From Massilia sp. (GTDB lineage Bacteria > Pseudomonadota > Gammaproteobacteria > Burkholderiales > Burkholderiaceae_D): DNA of 37,019 nt. Below the pieces are notes generated by a model. The model ran no database searches, was not told the origin of the DNA, and was given only the letters and a program-made list of their open reading frames with translations. The DNA is taken from assembly GCA_028291845.1 (NCBI GenBank), contig JAQGNM010000128.1, forward strand, positions 1 through 37,019, written 5' to 3'. The position numbers and the translations under genes are program-made. Position 1 is the stretch's first letter; each line of letters starts with the position of its first letter. This document shows positions 7,720-16,494 of this stretch, piece after piece.

Positions 7720-8931
7720 ATGGAATGGTTCGTTAAGGTAGTGCCGCTGAGCCTGGCGCTGATGTTCGCCGCAGGCGCCGCCGACGCACAAAACAAGCAA
7801 CCGCTGCGAATCGGCGTGATGACGGACTTGTCCGGTCAGTTCTCGCACGAGGCAGGGCAGGGCGCGGTCAACGCGACCAAGATGGCGGTGCAGGATTTCG
7901 GCGGCAGCGTTCTTGGGCGTCCGATCGAGATCCTGGTGAACGATCACCTGAACAAGGCTGATGTCGCGGCAAGCAAGGCGCGTGAGTGGTTCGACACCAG
8001 GGACGTGCGCATGGTCACCAACCTGATCAATTCGGGCGTCGCGCTCTCGGTCATCGGCGTTGCCAAGGAAAAGAACCGCATCGCCATCGTCAACGGCTCG
8101 GGTTCGTCGCGCATTACTGGCGACGCGTGCACCGCCAACAGCATCCACTATGCTTACGATACCTATGCGCTTGCCAACGGTACGGGCAAGGCGATGATCA
8201 AGCAGGGTCTCGACAGCTGGTACTTCCTGACCGCGGATTATGCATTCGGTCATTCGCTCGAAGCCGACACCACGGAAGCGGTGAAGGCAGCTGGCGGCAA
8301 GGTGCTGGGCGGCGTGCGCTACCCGATCAATACCTCGGACCATTCATCGTTCATGCTGCAGGCGCAAGCGTCGAAAGCCAAGGTCATCGCCTTGGCAGGA
8401 TCCGGCACCGGCTTTATCAACGCGGTCAAATCTGCTTCGGAATTCGGCGTGACCAGATCGGGCAATCAGACGCTCGCCGGCTTGCTGGTCTGGATCACCG
8501 ACGTTGACGCGATGGGACTACAAGTGGCGCAGGGCTTGACACTGACAACCGCGTTCTACTGGGACCGGGACGACGCATCGCGGGCGTGGTCGAAGCGTTT
8601 CTTCGCGCTGACCAAGCGCATGCCGACCATGGGTGACGCGGGCGACTATTCGTCGACGCTGCACTACCTGAACGCAGTGAAGGCGGCGGGCACCGACGAT
8701 ACAGCGGCAGTCATGGCAAAGATGAAGTCCATGCCGATCAACGATATGTTCGCCAAAAACGGCAAGATTCGCGCCGACGGGCGCATGGTTCATGACATGT
8801 ATGTGTACCAGGTCAAGAAGCCGTCCGAGTCGAAGTACCCTTGGGACTATTACAAGTTCCAGTCCGTGGTTCCAGCAGAACAGGCTTTCCGCCCTATCAA
8901 TCAAGGAGGCTGCTCCCTGACCAAGGGCTGA
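7720..8931 (+). CDS. Periplasmic ligand-binding protein of a Liv-type ABC importer (type 1 fold)
   Basis: The 403-residue product opens with a clear Sec signal peptide (MEWFVKVVPLSLALMFAAG, cleavage after ADA) followed by LRIGVMTDLSGQFSHEAGQG, the hallmark start of Leu/Ile/Val-type binding proteins. GSGSSRITG, YFLTADYAFGHSLE and the hinge region ending in FQSVVPAEQAF fit the subgroup of LivK-like proteins with undefined, often non-amino-acid ligands. The ATG at 7720 is chosen because GGAGGA lies just upstream and the signal peptide starts there; an in-frame ATG at 7669 adds a non-signal-like stretch. It is divergent to livGFHM and surely supplies the ligand. Proximity to an acyl-CoA synthetase and a semialdehyde dehydrogenase hints at a carboxylic-acid ligand; that is inference. 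Confidence 0.9.
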   Translation: MEWFVKVVPLSLALMFAAGAADAQNKQPLRIGVMTDLSGQFSHEAGQGAVNATKMAVQDFGGSVLGRPIEILVNDHLNKADVAASKAREWFDTRDVRMVTNLINSGVALSVIGVAKEKNRIAIVNGSGSSRITGDACTANSIHYAYDTYALANGTGKAMIKQGLDSWYFLTADYAFGHSLEADTTEAVKAAGGKVLGGVRYPINTSDHSSFMLQAQASKAKVIALAGSGTGFINAVKSASEFGVTRSGNQTLAGLLVWITDVDAMGLQVAQGLTLTTAFYWDRDDASRAWSKRFFALTKRMPTMGDAGDYSSTLHYLNAVKAAGTDDTAAVMAKMKSMPINDMFAKNGKIRADGRMVHDMYVYQVKKPSESKYPWDYYKFQSVVPAEQAFRPINQGGCSLTKG

Positions 8932-9323
8932 TTGTCATCTGCCACATGATCTCCTCCATCGGCGGGGATGCCCTTACCGACGGCTGGGATCGTCCTTTCA
9001 AGCTTCGCAGGGGACGCCGGTGGCGACCGATCGGGCGCCGCAGCGCCGGCGTGCCGATCGCCACGAGGCGCGGCGGCATGGCCACGCACGAGGCAGCCCG
9101 CGCTCGGCGAGGCTGCCTTGGCCGAATCGACGCAGGACGCGGCTCCGATCCAGGGCGCTTCGATAAGCTAGCAATGGGAATGACCGTCAGGGGCCCGGGC
9201 TAGTCGTCCAGTCGGCGCCTTTGCAGGTGTCGCAACGGCGACCGCTTCGGTACCGAAATGCATCGGCCCGAAGCATTCGCGCCGACTACCTCAAGTCGCC
9301 CGTTCGCAGTCGGCCCACACCTC
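8932..9323. other. 392-bp intergenic region, no recognisable gene
   Basis: This GC-rich stretch separates the binding-protein gene from the converging TadE-like gene. Open frames here are short, Arg/Ala-rich and unlike any family I know. It contains an 8-bp perfect stem AGGCAGCC (9091-9098) / GGCTGCCT (9111-9118), too far from the stop codon and without a T-run to be called a terminator, and the 12-bp palindrome TTCGGTACCGAA at 9246-9257. I see no promoter or RNA gene. Confidence 0.5.
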
Positions 9324-9923
9324 TTAGTTGGGCGAGTATCCGAACGACTGTGCTTTCGAAATCGTGGTTGCTATCGGCAGGGCAATCTCAAAATTGAAAA
9401 AGTTAAGCAGCGGCTTGAACTTCATCGGCTCGCACGTTGCGCTGCTTTGTGGATTGCAAATTCTCACGCGGACGAACCTAATGCAATTCGGAGCGTATGC
9501 ATCGACGACGCAGTTGTGGCGGTTTTGCGCAAGATCTGACGGGATCAGGCCTCCGGGAACTTCCTGGGTCGAGTAGGCGCCACTGCTGTCACGGACCACG
9601 GCCAAGTAGTCAATTCGAACCGATTGGTCTGTCAGTTCGGGCATCAACATCAGTCCGCCCGGTGAGGTACGAAAGATCGCCTTGTTGCGGATATCGTTGT
9701 AGCCGCTCGCACTGCCTGGATTCGATACACTGGAAAAGCTGGCGGCGCGCCTGGTCGCCTCTTGCAGCGTATTAGTGACAAACATTAGTCGCGCCATGTC
9801 GATGACGAAGAAGAGAAACGCCAGAAAGATCAGTACGACGAATGCGAATTCGATTAGCACTGAACCTGCCTGTCGCCGGCAGCGGTTGCCGCGAAAAAGC
9901 GCGCAGGTCTTAGACGCCAACAT
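9324..9923 (-). CDS. TadE-like pseudopilin, distal gene of the trio
   Basis: The protein has about 199 residues. After a short basic leader (CRRQAGSVLIEFAFVV) comes one long hydrophobic helix with the TadE signature (glycine, then Glu five residues later), followed by DMARLMFVTNTLQEATRRAA, the usual amphipathic continuation. The rest is a small Cys-containing extracytoplasmic domain (four Cys in NRHNCVVDAYAPNC and CNPQSSATC). TadE proteins are minor pseudopilins of Flp/Tad pili, processed by a prepilin peptidase. Start ATG at 9923 is inferred from a nearby AGGG and from the TadE layout; it overlaps the preceding gene by 14 bp. The longer in-frame extension upstream would lie inside that gene. 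Confidence 0.82.
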   Translation of the reverse strand: MLASKTCALFRGNRCRRQAGSVLIEFAFVVLIFLAFLFFVIDMARLMFVTNTLQEATRRAASFSSVSNPGSASGYNDIRNKAIFRTSPGGLMLMPELTDQSVRIDYLAVVRDSSGAYSTQEVPGGLIPSDLAQNRHNCVVDAYAPNCIRFVRVRICNPQSSATCEPMKFKPLLNFFNFEIALPIATTISKAQSFGYSPN

Positions 9924-10392
9924 ATCGTACCCTGACTTCAGCGCGTACCCAGATGCCGTCCATATCACCAAGCTCTAATAACATCGTCGGCAGAAACGGG
10001 TCATACATCCGCATGGATATCAACACGATAATTTGATCCGGTACTTGGGCGCCTCGGCAGATGCTGCCGTCGCAACTTATGTCCAAAATGGCGTGACCAC
10101 CGTTGCCGGGATTGAGCTCGGCCAGTTCAGTCGCCCCGATTGACCTGGCGAGTCCTACAATCGCAATCTCGCCCAGATCCGGTCGCGCTTCCAGCATTTC
10201 CTGGCTGCGTGCCTGCGCAATGAAGGTCGCGACATCGCCTGCAGTTTTCAAGGCAACCGTGTAGTGCATGAAAACGCGGCCAAAGAAGAGTATGAACGCC
10301 AGCAGAAGCCCGATTACCGGCAGTATCGCGGCGAACTCAACGGCTGCAATCCCGTGCTGACGATGTGATCGGGTAAATTTACGCTTGATCAT
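9910..10392 (-). CDS. TadE-like pseudopilin, middle gene of the trio
   Basis: The 160-residue product starts MIKRKFTRSHRQHGIAAVEF, where the Gly-Ile-Ala-Ala-Val-Glu pattern and the following hydrophobic helix (AAILPVIGLLLAFILFFGRV) match TadE/TadF pseudopilins. The C-terminal domain has two cysteines (DISCDGSICRGA), a probable disulfide. The ATG at 10392 overlaps the stop codon of the TadG-like gene by four bases, which supports both the start and an operon TadG-TadE-TadE. The function is inferred as a minor component of a Tad-like surface structure. No assembly ATPase or membrane platform gene is in the window. Confidence 0.84.
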   Translation of the reverse strand: MIKRKFTRSHRQHGIAAVEFAAILPVIGLLLAFILFFGRVFMHYTVALKTAGDVATFIAQARSQEMLEARPDLGEIAIVGLARSIGATELAELNPGNGGHAILDISCDGSICRGAQVPDQIIVLISMRMYDPFLPTMLLELGDMDGIWVRAEVRVRYVGV

Positions 10393-11906
10393 TCGAATAT
10401 CTCCGTATTCCCTGTGATTCGTTCCATGGGCATCACGCCGGCAAACTCCGCCGCAAGCACGGTTGGTGTGGCCGGCACAGTCATGAAGAATTTGCCGACA
10501 GCGAGTACGCTTGCTGCGTTGACGGGTGGCGAAGAGCAATTGAGCAGCGCAACGTTGAGAACGCGGCGGTTTTTCAAGCCAGGCGCGTGCGCGGTACTGG
10601 GCTTGAGCGCATTGGTACCGCTGCCGGCTTTATACGGTGTCGAGGCGGGATAGCTCGACTTGGCGGTTTGATTGCCGTATAAGGACGGCCACGATGTCGT
10701 CGACATGGTGGCGTAGCCATTGACAGGCTCGATGGGATTTGCCGCGTAGGTGGAATAGGCCACGGCCTTGGCGTACGCCCACAATGGGCCGTATTTGGCG
10801 GCGCCGCCGCCAGGAGGTGGCAAATCGGCAATCGTTTCGAGGCGCGTCGCGCTGGCCGACGTCGTTGCAGTTTGCCCTTCCGGCGCCGTCATCATCCAGG
10901 CAAGCGGGGTGACCATGGCAGTGTAGTCGTAAGGTTTGATATTCACATCCGGCGGCGCGCTATTGGGCGTACACACGCCGCCGTCATACTGGTCGAAACG
11001 GGAATTTAGCTGCCGGTACAATGAGCCGAGCGGGAACGGCCGGGCGACTGCGATTTTGCCTCCCGTGACCCGGGGTATGCCCAGCATGCCTGCGCACACG
11101 TACGGGCCGAGCGTTGAGGTTTCGAGAGCGGCGGCGGCGCCACCGGTGTCCGGCATCGCCAGCGGATTGATCACGAAATTCACCGGTGATGCGCCGTTCG
11201 GATTCAGGTTCATCAGGTCGTAGCTCACGCCCCGTCTGAAGCCGTATTCCACCAGTTCGGTGTAACCCCCTGTGTTGTTGCGCGGTGCTGCCGGCGTGTT
11301 CGACATTGCGCAGATTGCCAACGGCGCCACTGCTATATCGACGCGGCCGGCGATCGCTGCGCTGTCGATTGCCAAGGTGGCAAATTCCGCCGATAAAACA
11401 CGTGCCAACATCGTTTCCACGATACCTGCGCTGCTCAACGAAGCGGTATCGACGCGAACGTAAAACACCTGGGCGGCATTTGCCGATGCGGCGCCCGAAT
11501 CCATCCATGGCCCATTGTTACCGGGTGTAGTGCTGAACATCAGCGCGGCGTCTGACCATGTGATCGTTTCCGCATAATTTTTGAATTTTGTTGCACCGGC
11601 GGTGATTGCGGCATTGGCGACCGCAGCGTTAATGCCGGCCGGAGTGCCGTTCAGGCCGCGCGCCGCGCTCAGCGCGACAGCCTTCGCCAGGTTGTACATC
11701 TCGACCTTGCGGTTATAAACCAATGCCATGTCAAGTGCGAGCGCGCACATGCCAATAATTGGAATCAGCGTGAGTGCGAACAGGATTGCGATCGCGCCGC
11801 GCTGACGGACGTGACCGGGCGTCCGCGGTGTCAATTGATGGTCTGCGATCAGCCTGCGCAAGTGCAAGGCTGAGGCGTTTCGTGCGGCTCTGCTGTGGTT
11901 GCGCAT
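10389..11906 (-). CDS. TadG-like pilus assembly protein
   Basis: The 505-residue product has a basic N-terminus, then RQRGAIAILFALTLIPIIGM, a single membrane helix of the TadG-like N-terminal domain, followed by AVALSAARGLNGT. The large extracytoplasmic part is Ala/Ser/Thr/Pro-rich with several cysteines and no von Willebrand A motif that I can see, unlike classical TadG. The start ATG at 11906 has GGGGA seven bases upstream. It heads a three-gene overlapping operon with two TadE-like genes. Such trios occur away from full tad loci in many betaproteobacteria; whether they work with a distant tad machinery cannot be told here. Confidence 0.8.
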   Translation of the reverse strand: MRNHSRAARNASALHLRRLIADHQLTPRTPGHVRQRGAIAILFALTLIPIIGMCALALDMALVYNRKVEMYNLAKAVALSAARGLNGTPAGINAAVANAAITAGATKFKNYAETITWSDAALMFSTTPGNNGPWMDSGAASANAAQVFYVRVDTASLSSAGIVETMLARVLSAEFATLAIDSAAIAGRVDIAVAPLAICAMSNTPAAPRNNTGGYTELVEYGFRRGVSYDLMNLNPNGASPVNFVINPLAMPDTGGAAAALETSTLGPYVCAGMLGIPRVTGGKIAVARPFPLGSLYRQLNSRFDQYDGGVCTPNSAPPDVNIKPYDYTAMVTPLAWMMTAPEGQTATTSASATRLETIADLPPPGGGAAKYGPLWAYAKAVAYSTYAANPIEPVNGYATMSTTSWPSLYGNQTAKSSYPASTPYKAGSGTNALKPSTAHAPGLKNRRVLNVALLNCSSPPVNAASVLAVGKFFMTVPATPTVLAAEFAGVMPMERITGNTEIFE

Positions 11907-12274
11907 TCGATCCCCGTTTCGGCAGATTGGGCGTTAAACACCCGATTCATGCGAAACGATTCTAGCTTGCAACTTCACGCAGCCATTGATCCTGAGCAAA
12001 AAGTGCCGGCTAAGCCGATATGTCGCAAAATTGCGGACCCGAAATGGATCTGCCACGGTGGTCGACGACGGTGCGGGTGAACACTTCCGTCGACCTTGCA
12101 GTGTGGGATACCGAAGAACTCTCGCGCCTTCTCCACTTCGACAGGATTTCAAGTTATTGCGAATGTATACGGGCTGGCGAAACGATCCAACTGACACTCG
12201 AGGTCGATGGAATCGAATTGGCGCGGCCGGAGGGCGCAATTGCTAATTGCCTGGAAATTCTCGCGCTGGGGTAT
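11907..12274 (+). other. Intergenic region with a coding-like 85-residue fragment
   Basis: From ATG 12020 the plus strand reads a normal-looking, acidic, non-repetitive protein for about 85 residues (WDTEELSRLLHFDRI, later TIQLTLEVDGIELARPEG). The frame then continues into the antisense of the dehydrogenase gene, where composition becomes Arg/Ala-rich. It could be the 5' remnant of a small gene truncated by the neighbouring rearranged block, or chance. I recognise no family. Upstream (11907-12019) is the leader of the TadG operon, with no convincing promoter. Confidence 0.3.
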
Positions 12275-13275
12275 TTATGCGATATCAACCACCAGCTTGC
12301 CCCTGGCGCTGCCCTCGGCGATCGCCTTGTACGCCGCTTCGACAGTGTCAAGCGAGTAGGCGGCGACGTCGAGGATGACCTTGATCTTGCCCGCTTCGAC
12401 CAGCTTGGTCGCTTCGCGCATGATCTCGCCGTGGTGGGCGCGGCCTTCGCCCGACAGCAGCGGCAGCATGGTGAAGACCCCGGAGTAGGACGCGCCGCGG
12501 AACGACAGCGGCGCCAGCGCATGGGTGCCCCAGCCCAGGCAGCTGACCACGTGCCCGTGATACAGGCGCGTCGCGCGGAACGAGCTATCGAGCGTGGCGC
12601 CGCCGACGGTGTCGTAGATCACGTCGAAGCCGGCCCGCAGGTGTGCCGCGCCAGATACTGTTCGACAGTCTCGGCCTGGTAATCGATCGGGATGGCGGCG
12701 AGTGCGGCGATGGCGGCCTGCTGGGTGGCGTCGCCGGTGGCGTACACGGTGGCGCCGAATGCCGCGGCGATCTGCACGGCGATGTGGCCAACGCCGCCTG
12801 CGCCGCCATGAATCAGCACGGTCTTGCCGGCGCCGACGCGGGCGCGGTCGACCAGGCCCTCCCAGGCAGTGATGAAAATCAGGGGCAGGGCAGCAGCTTC
12901 ACGCATCGACATATTTTTCGGCTTGACGGCGAGCAGGTCGGCGTCGACAGACGCATACTCGGCCAGCGAACCCTGCACGCCGCCGATGCCGCCAGCCATG
13001 CCATATACTTCGTCGCCGACCTCGAAGTCGGTGACACCGGCGCCGACCGCTTCGACCACGCCGGCCAGATCGATGCCGAGGATTGCGGGCAGTACGGCCC
13101 GGGCGTGCGCCGCTTTCCCGGCGGCGATCTTGATGTCGACCGGATTGACGCCGCTCGCCTCGATACGCACCAGGACATGACCGTGACCGGCGCCTGGCCG
13201 GGCGATGTCCTGCAGCTGCGGCGTGGTTTCATAGGCGTTCAGAACAACTGCACGCATCGTGTTGGTTTGGTTCAT
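12275..13275 (-). pseudogene. Zinc-free quinone-oxidoreductase-type alcohol dehydrogenase, frameshifted
   Basis: Two frames together make one MDR-family NADPH:quinone oxidoreductase-like protein of about 333 residues. The first part (13275 to about 12640) starts MNQTNTMRAVVLNAYETT, with SGVNPVDIKIAAG, GIDLAGVVEAVG and the Rossmann loop HGGAGGVGHIAVQIA. It ends in the wrong frame after YLARHT. The second part resumes with AGFDVIYDTVGGATLDSSF (near 12635 to 12275) and runs to the normal end KLVVDIA. Adding one base around 12631-12645 restores the frame. The start has GAGGAA six bases upstream. The gene is divergent to the truncated LysR gene, the usual arrangement of such pairs. A sequencing error in a G/C run is the alternative to true inactivation. 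Confidence 0.85.
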
Positions 13276-13450
13276 GATGAGTTCCTCGGTAAGACAGGTG
13301 GGTCGCAAGTTGCGATGTCCCAAGTCCAGGCCGTCCGCGATCCTGGAAAAAGCGGGCCTGGCCCGGTTCAGTATTGCGAAAGGGTGGACAATCGGCTTGC
13401 CCGCAGTCTGCTAAAACGACCGATAATGGAATGCTCATCAAAGGAATCGT

Positions 13451-13945
13451 ATGGACCGTCTCAGCGCCATGCACGTGTTTTGCGCCGTGGTCGACGCCGG
13501 CGGCTTCAGCCGCGCCGCCGACAAGCTCAATGTATCGACCTCCTCGGTGACCAACCAGGTGCTGGCGCTGGAGGCGCACTTCGACATCAAGCTGCTCAAC
13601 CGGACGACGCGGCGCATGTCGCTGACCGACGAAGGCCGCCGTTGCTACGACCAGGCGCGCGCGCTGCTGCTGGAAATGGGTGAACTCGAGAGCAATCTGC
13701 GCGATTCGAGCCAGCATCCGCGCGGTCGACTGCGCATCGATATGCCCGCGCTGATCAGCCGTACCTTGGTAGCGCCGGCGCTGGCAGGGTTCCTTGCGGC
13801 GTATCCGGATATCCGCCTGAGCCTGACCGCCAGCGACCGCACCGTCGATCTGATTGACCGAGAAAGCCGTCGACGATTATTACCTTGGCGGCCAGCCTTT
13901 GCAGGCGGCGCATCTGTTCGTCCACGGCACCATCCGTGCACGTGA
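13451..13945 (+). pseudogene. LysR-family regulator, truncated by a deletion
   Basis: The first ~138 residues are a normal LysR protein: the winged helix (MDRLSAMHVFCAVVDAGGFS, then RAADKLNVSTSSVTNQVLAL), the linker helix and the start of the effector domain (RGRLRIDMPALISRTLVAPA, then YPDIRLSLTASDRTVDLIDRE). At about 13862, where family members continue AVDCV and a further ~160 residues, the sequence switches to a tautomerase-like gene in another frame; the last 26 codons are meaningless. The ATG at 13451 has AAGGA upstream. It was probably the regulator of the divergent dehydrogenase gene. The remaining DNA-binding half could still be made. Confidence 0.85.
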
Positions 13946-14168
13946 CCTGGAGATCAAGCAGCAACTGGTACAGCAGCTGATGGCCAGCATTGCCGAGGCA
14001 GCGATGATCAACAAGCGATATGTGTGGGTGTACCTGGCCGACCTGCCGCCCGAATTGATGATCGAATTCGGCCATGTGCTGCCGCAGCCAGGACAGGAAG
14101 CGGCGTGGGCGGCGGGCCTCGATGAAGCCGACCGTGCCTATATGCAGGGCGCCGACTTTCAAGCCTGA
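13854..14168 (+). pseudogene. Tautomerase-like protein, N-terminus lost
   Basis: From about 13862 this frame encodes ~100 residues (DDYYLGGQPLQAAHLFVHGT, then YVWVYLADLPPELMIEFGHV and EAAWAAGL) that resemble the back part of 4-oxalocrotonate-tautomerase-superfamily proteins of about 130-140 residues. In that superfamily catalysis depends on an N-terminal proline, which is missing here together with roughly the first 35-40 residues. The frame is fused, out of phase, to the front of the LysR gene. With the dehydrogenase gene it may once have been a small reductive detoxification locus. The family call is from remembered pattern only. Confidence 0.6.
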
Positions 14169-14294
14169 CGCTTCAGGCCGGTCGGCGCATTCGGACAGCG
14201 CTTGTTCGCGCTGCGGCCGTACAGTCCGTTTATGCCGCGCGGCCCGTCGATTTCTTGCGAGCAGAGTGTCATGGCGGCAGGGTGCCAACAAACG

Positions 14295-15197
14295 TCAGCG
14301 GCGCGGCGCGGCCTGTGCCTGTTTCTTGCCGGTTTGCAGCACGTAGACCCCGCCGCTGATCAATGACATGGCGGCCACGCTGGCGGGTAGCAATGCCTCA
14401 TGAGCGAGCAAGCTGCCGATCAACATCGCCACCACAGGAGGGATGTAAGTGACGCCAGCCGCCCGTACAGCGCCCAATTGCTGGACGATGAAGTAATACA
14501 GGATAAAAGCGAGGCCGGTGCCGGTCAGCCCCAGCCCGAACACCAGTCCAGTCAGTGCCACTTTGTCGTCAAGGATGCGTTCGATACCGTGCAAATCGGT
14601 CACCAGAAATACCATCAGCAGCGCCAAGCCGGTCTGGTAGGTCGCCAGCGCCACCGGGGAGATATTCTTATTGACCAGGAACAGCCTGGCGTAAACGAAC
14701 GAGCTGCCCACGCTGAGCGAACCGGCAATCATGTAAAGCACCCCTTGGGTATTGATGCCGGCCTCGCCGGCGCTCCATGGGCGGGCGATCAGTAACACGC
14801 CGCCGAATCCCAGCGCCAGCCCCATCAAGGTACGCCGGTTGATCGGCTCCTGGCGCAGAAAGGCGAACGCGGTCACGAAGGAAAACAGCGGGATGGCCCC
14901 GCTGAGCATGCCCGCGATGCTGGACGGGAGCAGGGCGGTACCCTTGGCAAACGCAAAGTAATACACTGCGGTCGCCAGCAGGGCCATCGCCACAAAGTGA
15001 TGCAGGTCGCGCAGATGAGCCCATTTCAGCGAGCGGCGTGCGAGCGCGAACAGCACGAGCGGCACGAAGCCGAACAGAATTCGCAGCAGCACTACCTGGC
15101 CGGGCGAAATCAAGGCGGTGGCCCATTTCATGAAAATGAAATTCGTGCCCCAGATCAGGCCCAATAAAGCGAATGCCCCGTACACAAGGTTTTTCAC
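14295..15197 (-). CDS. EamA/DMT-superfamily permease (RhaT/YdcZ-like exporter)
   Basis: The 300-residue membrane protein consists of two EamA repeats: LIWGTNFIFMKWATALISPG begins the first, and the second starts near YMIAGSLSVGSSFVYARLFL. About ten helices are predicted by eye, ending in the basic tail QTGKKQAQAAPRR. DMT permeases export amino acids or other small metabolites. GTG at 15197 is chosen because an AAGGTGG site (GGAGGTGAAGGTGG) sits just upstream. An ATG at 15251 would leave only 46 bp to the divergent LysR gene and adds a polar leader. The divergent LysR regulator next door is the likely controller. Confidence 0.85.
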   Translation of the reverse strand: MKNLVYGAFALLGLIWGTNFIFMKWATALISPGQVVLLRILFGFVPLVLFALARRSLKWAHLRDLHHFVAMALLATAVYYFAFAKGTALLPSSIAGMLSGAIPLFSFVTAFAFLRQEPINRRTLMGLALGFGGVLLIARPWSAGEAGINTQGVLYMIAGSLSVGSSFVYARLFLVNKNISPVALATYQTGLALLMVFLVTDLHGIERILDDKVALTGLVFGLGLTGTGLAFILYYFIVQQLGAVRAAGVTYIPPVVAMLIGSLLAHEALLPASVAAMSLISGGVYVLQTGKKQAQAAPRR

Positions 15198-15297
15198 GGA
15201 TACCACCTTCACCTCCAAAGCGCAAAATTCATTGTGGTTGTAATGGATCACGATGACAATCGATTAGTTTTCTCTAATGGAATAGGCTTTCTATCTT

Positions 15298-16176
15298 TTG
15301 GACGCATTTCCCCCGCTCAAAGCGCTGCTTGCCTTTGACGCGGCCATGAAGCATCGAAGCTTCGCCAAGGCGGCGCTGGCGCTTTCAGTGACGCCAGGGG
15401 CGATTGGCCAGCAAATCCGCAATCTGGAGATCTGGATCGGTACGCCTTTGTTCGTTCGCTCAGTGCGCCAAGTTGTGCCCACCGGTATCGCCTTGAACTA
15501 TTGGGCCGAAATTCAGCCGGCGCTTTTACAGATTCGCACGGCCAGTTCCTCCTTGAAAAATCGGTTGTCCGACGAAGTCTGGCTGTCGATGCCGCCCAGT
15601 TTGGCAGCGAAGTGGTTCGCCCGCCGCATGGGACGCTTCATGACGGCGCATCCAGACATCGTCCTGCACCTGAGCGCGTCCGCGGAACTCAGCGACTTTT
15701 CTCATGGACCAGCGCAACTGGCGATCCGCTACTTTGATGGCAAGGATCCTGAACTGGAAGCGGTTTTGTTGAAATCCGATGAAGCACGGCTTTATTGTTC
15801 GCCGGACTATGCCGCGCGACTCGATCTGAACACACCGGACGACCTTGCACGCGCAACCCTGTTGCATTCGACGATGCACCCGCACTGGGATGAATGGCTG
15901 GGATTATTTACAAACCTGTCGAGCGTCGGCGTCGCCGCGATCCCGGCGCGGCATTTTGATCTGTCCTCGTTGGCGCTGGAGGCGGCCAGGCAAGGTCTGG
16001 GGGTGGTCTTGAGCAGCGCGATGCTGACCGAGGACGAAATCGAGCAAGGCAGCTTGTGCGAACCTTTTCCGCACCGTCTTTCGCTTTCGCGTGGCTACTT
16101 TGTCGTTTTTACGCGCGCCGCGCCGCTGAGCGCTGCTGCACAGCGCGTGGCGCAGTGGTTGCTGTCGGCCGCTTAG
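15298..16176 (+). CDS. LysR-family regulator (GcvA-like subgroup)
   Basis: The 292-residue protein has an N-terminal winged helix (PPLKALLAFDAAMKHRSFAK, then SVTPGAIGQQIRNLEIWIGT) and an effector domain with the GcvA-like pattern DLAIRYFDG-like (QLAIRYFDGKDPEL) and GLGVVLSS near the end. It opens with TTG at 15298; no in-frame ATG precedes the helix-turn-helix, and the ribosome site (GGAATAGG) is weak and distant. It diverges from the EamA permease gene, so it probably controls that exporter, with the shared region at 15198-15297 as operator. The ligand is unknown. Confidence 0.87.
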   Translation: MDAFPPLKALLAFDAAMKHRSFAKAALALSVTPGAIGQQIRNLEIWIGTPLFVRSVRQVVPTGIALNYWAEIQPALLQIRTASSSLKNRLSDEVWLSMPPSLAAKWFARRMGRFMTAHPDIVLHLSASAELSDFSHGPAQLAIRYFDGKDPELEAVLLKSDEARLYCSPDYAARLDLNTPDDLARATLLHSTMHPHWDEWLGLFTNLSSVGVAAIPARHFDLSSLALEAARQGLGVVLSSAMLTEDEIEQGSLCEPFPHRLSLSRGYFVVFTRAAPLSAAAQRVAQWLLSAA

Positions 16177-16246
16177 TTGTGGTTGCATTCGGCATCGGGC
16201 GTAGCCGAGAAGTCAGAGCTCCGGCGTGTATGTTCTTGTTCGTAAG

Positions 16247-16494
16247 CTTGCCGCAAGCGCTACAATCATGCGCCGGACGGCACTGTCAGTACCGTCCGCC
16301 AGGGACGGAGGAATGGGCATGCAAACCGCATTTTCCGCGACGTCGCCGTACGAAGCGGCCGACATCATGGGTGGCTTGTATGGCGACGGTTGCATCGCCC
16401 GCAAGGGCGCTTTCAGCCGCGCCTGGGCGCAGCAGTTGGGCGAAGATGTCGCCGTCCTGTTCGACGAAGCGCGGCGCCAGCCGGCGGGGCGCTC
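16247..16494 (+). repeat. Duplicated segment, truncated copy (partner 19953-20202)
   Basis: About 248 bp here match 19953-20202 at most positions, in the same orientation 3.7 kb away. The match covers the -10-like TACAAT (16261-16266), a GC-rich dyad (CGGACGG ... CCGTCCG), the ribosome site and the first ~60 codons of the PhyH-like gene. It begins at CTTGC (16247) and ends in GGGGCGCTC (about 16494). The copy has many silent-type differences, so the duplication is not recent. Confidence 0.85.

Noticed and set aside
9091..9118. 8-bp stem-loop considered as terminator of the binding-protein gene
   Set aside because: It lies 160 bp after the stop and lacks a T-run on either strand.
13276..13450. 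Promoter for the LysR/dehydrogenase pair
   Set aside because: A GATAAT box at about 13421 has no -35 at acceptable spacing; not strong enough to list.
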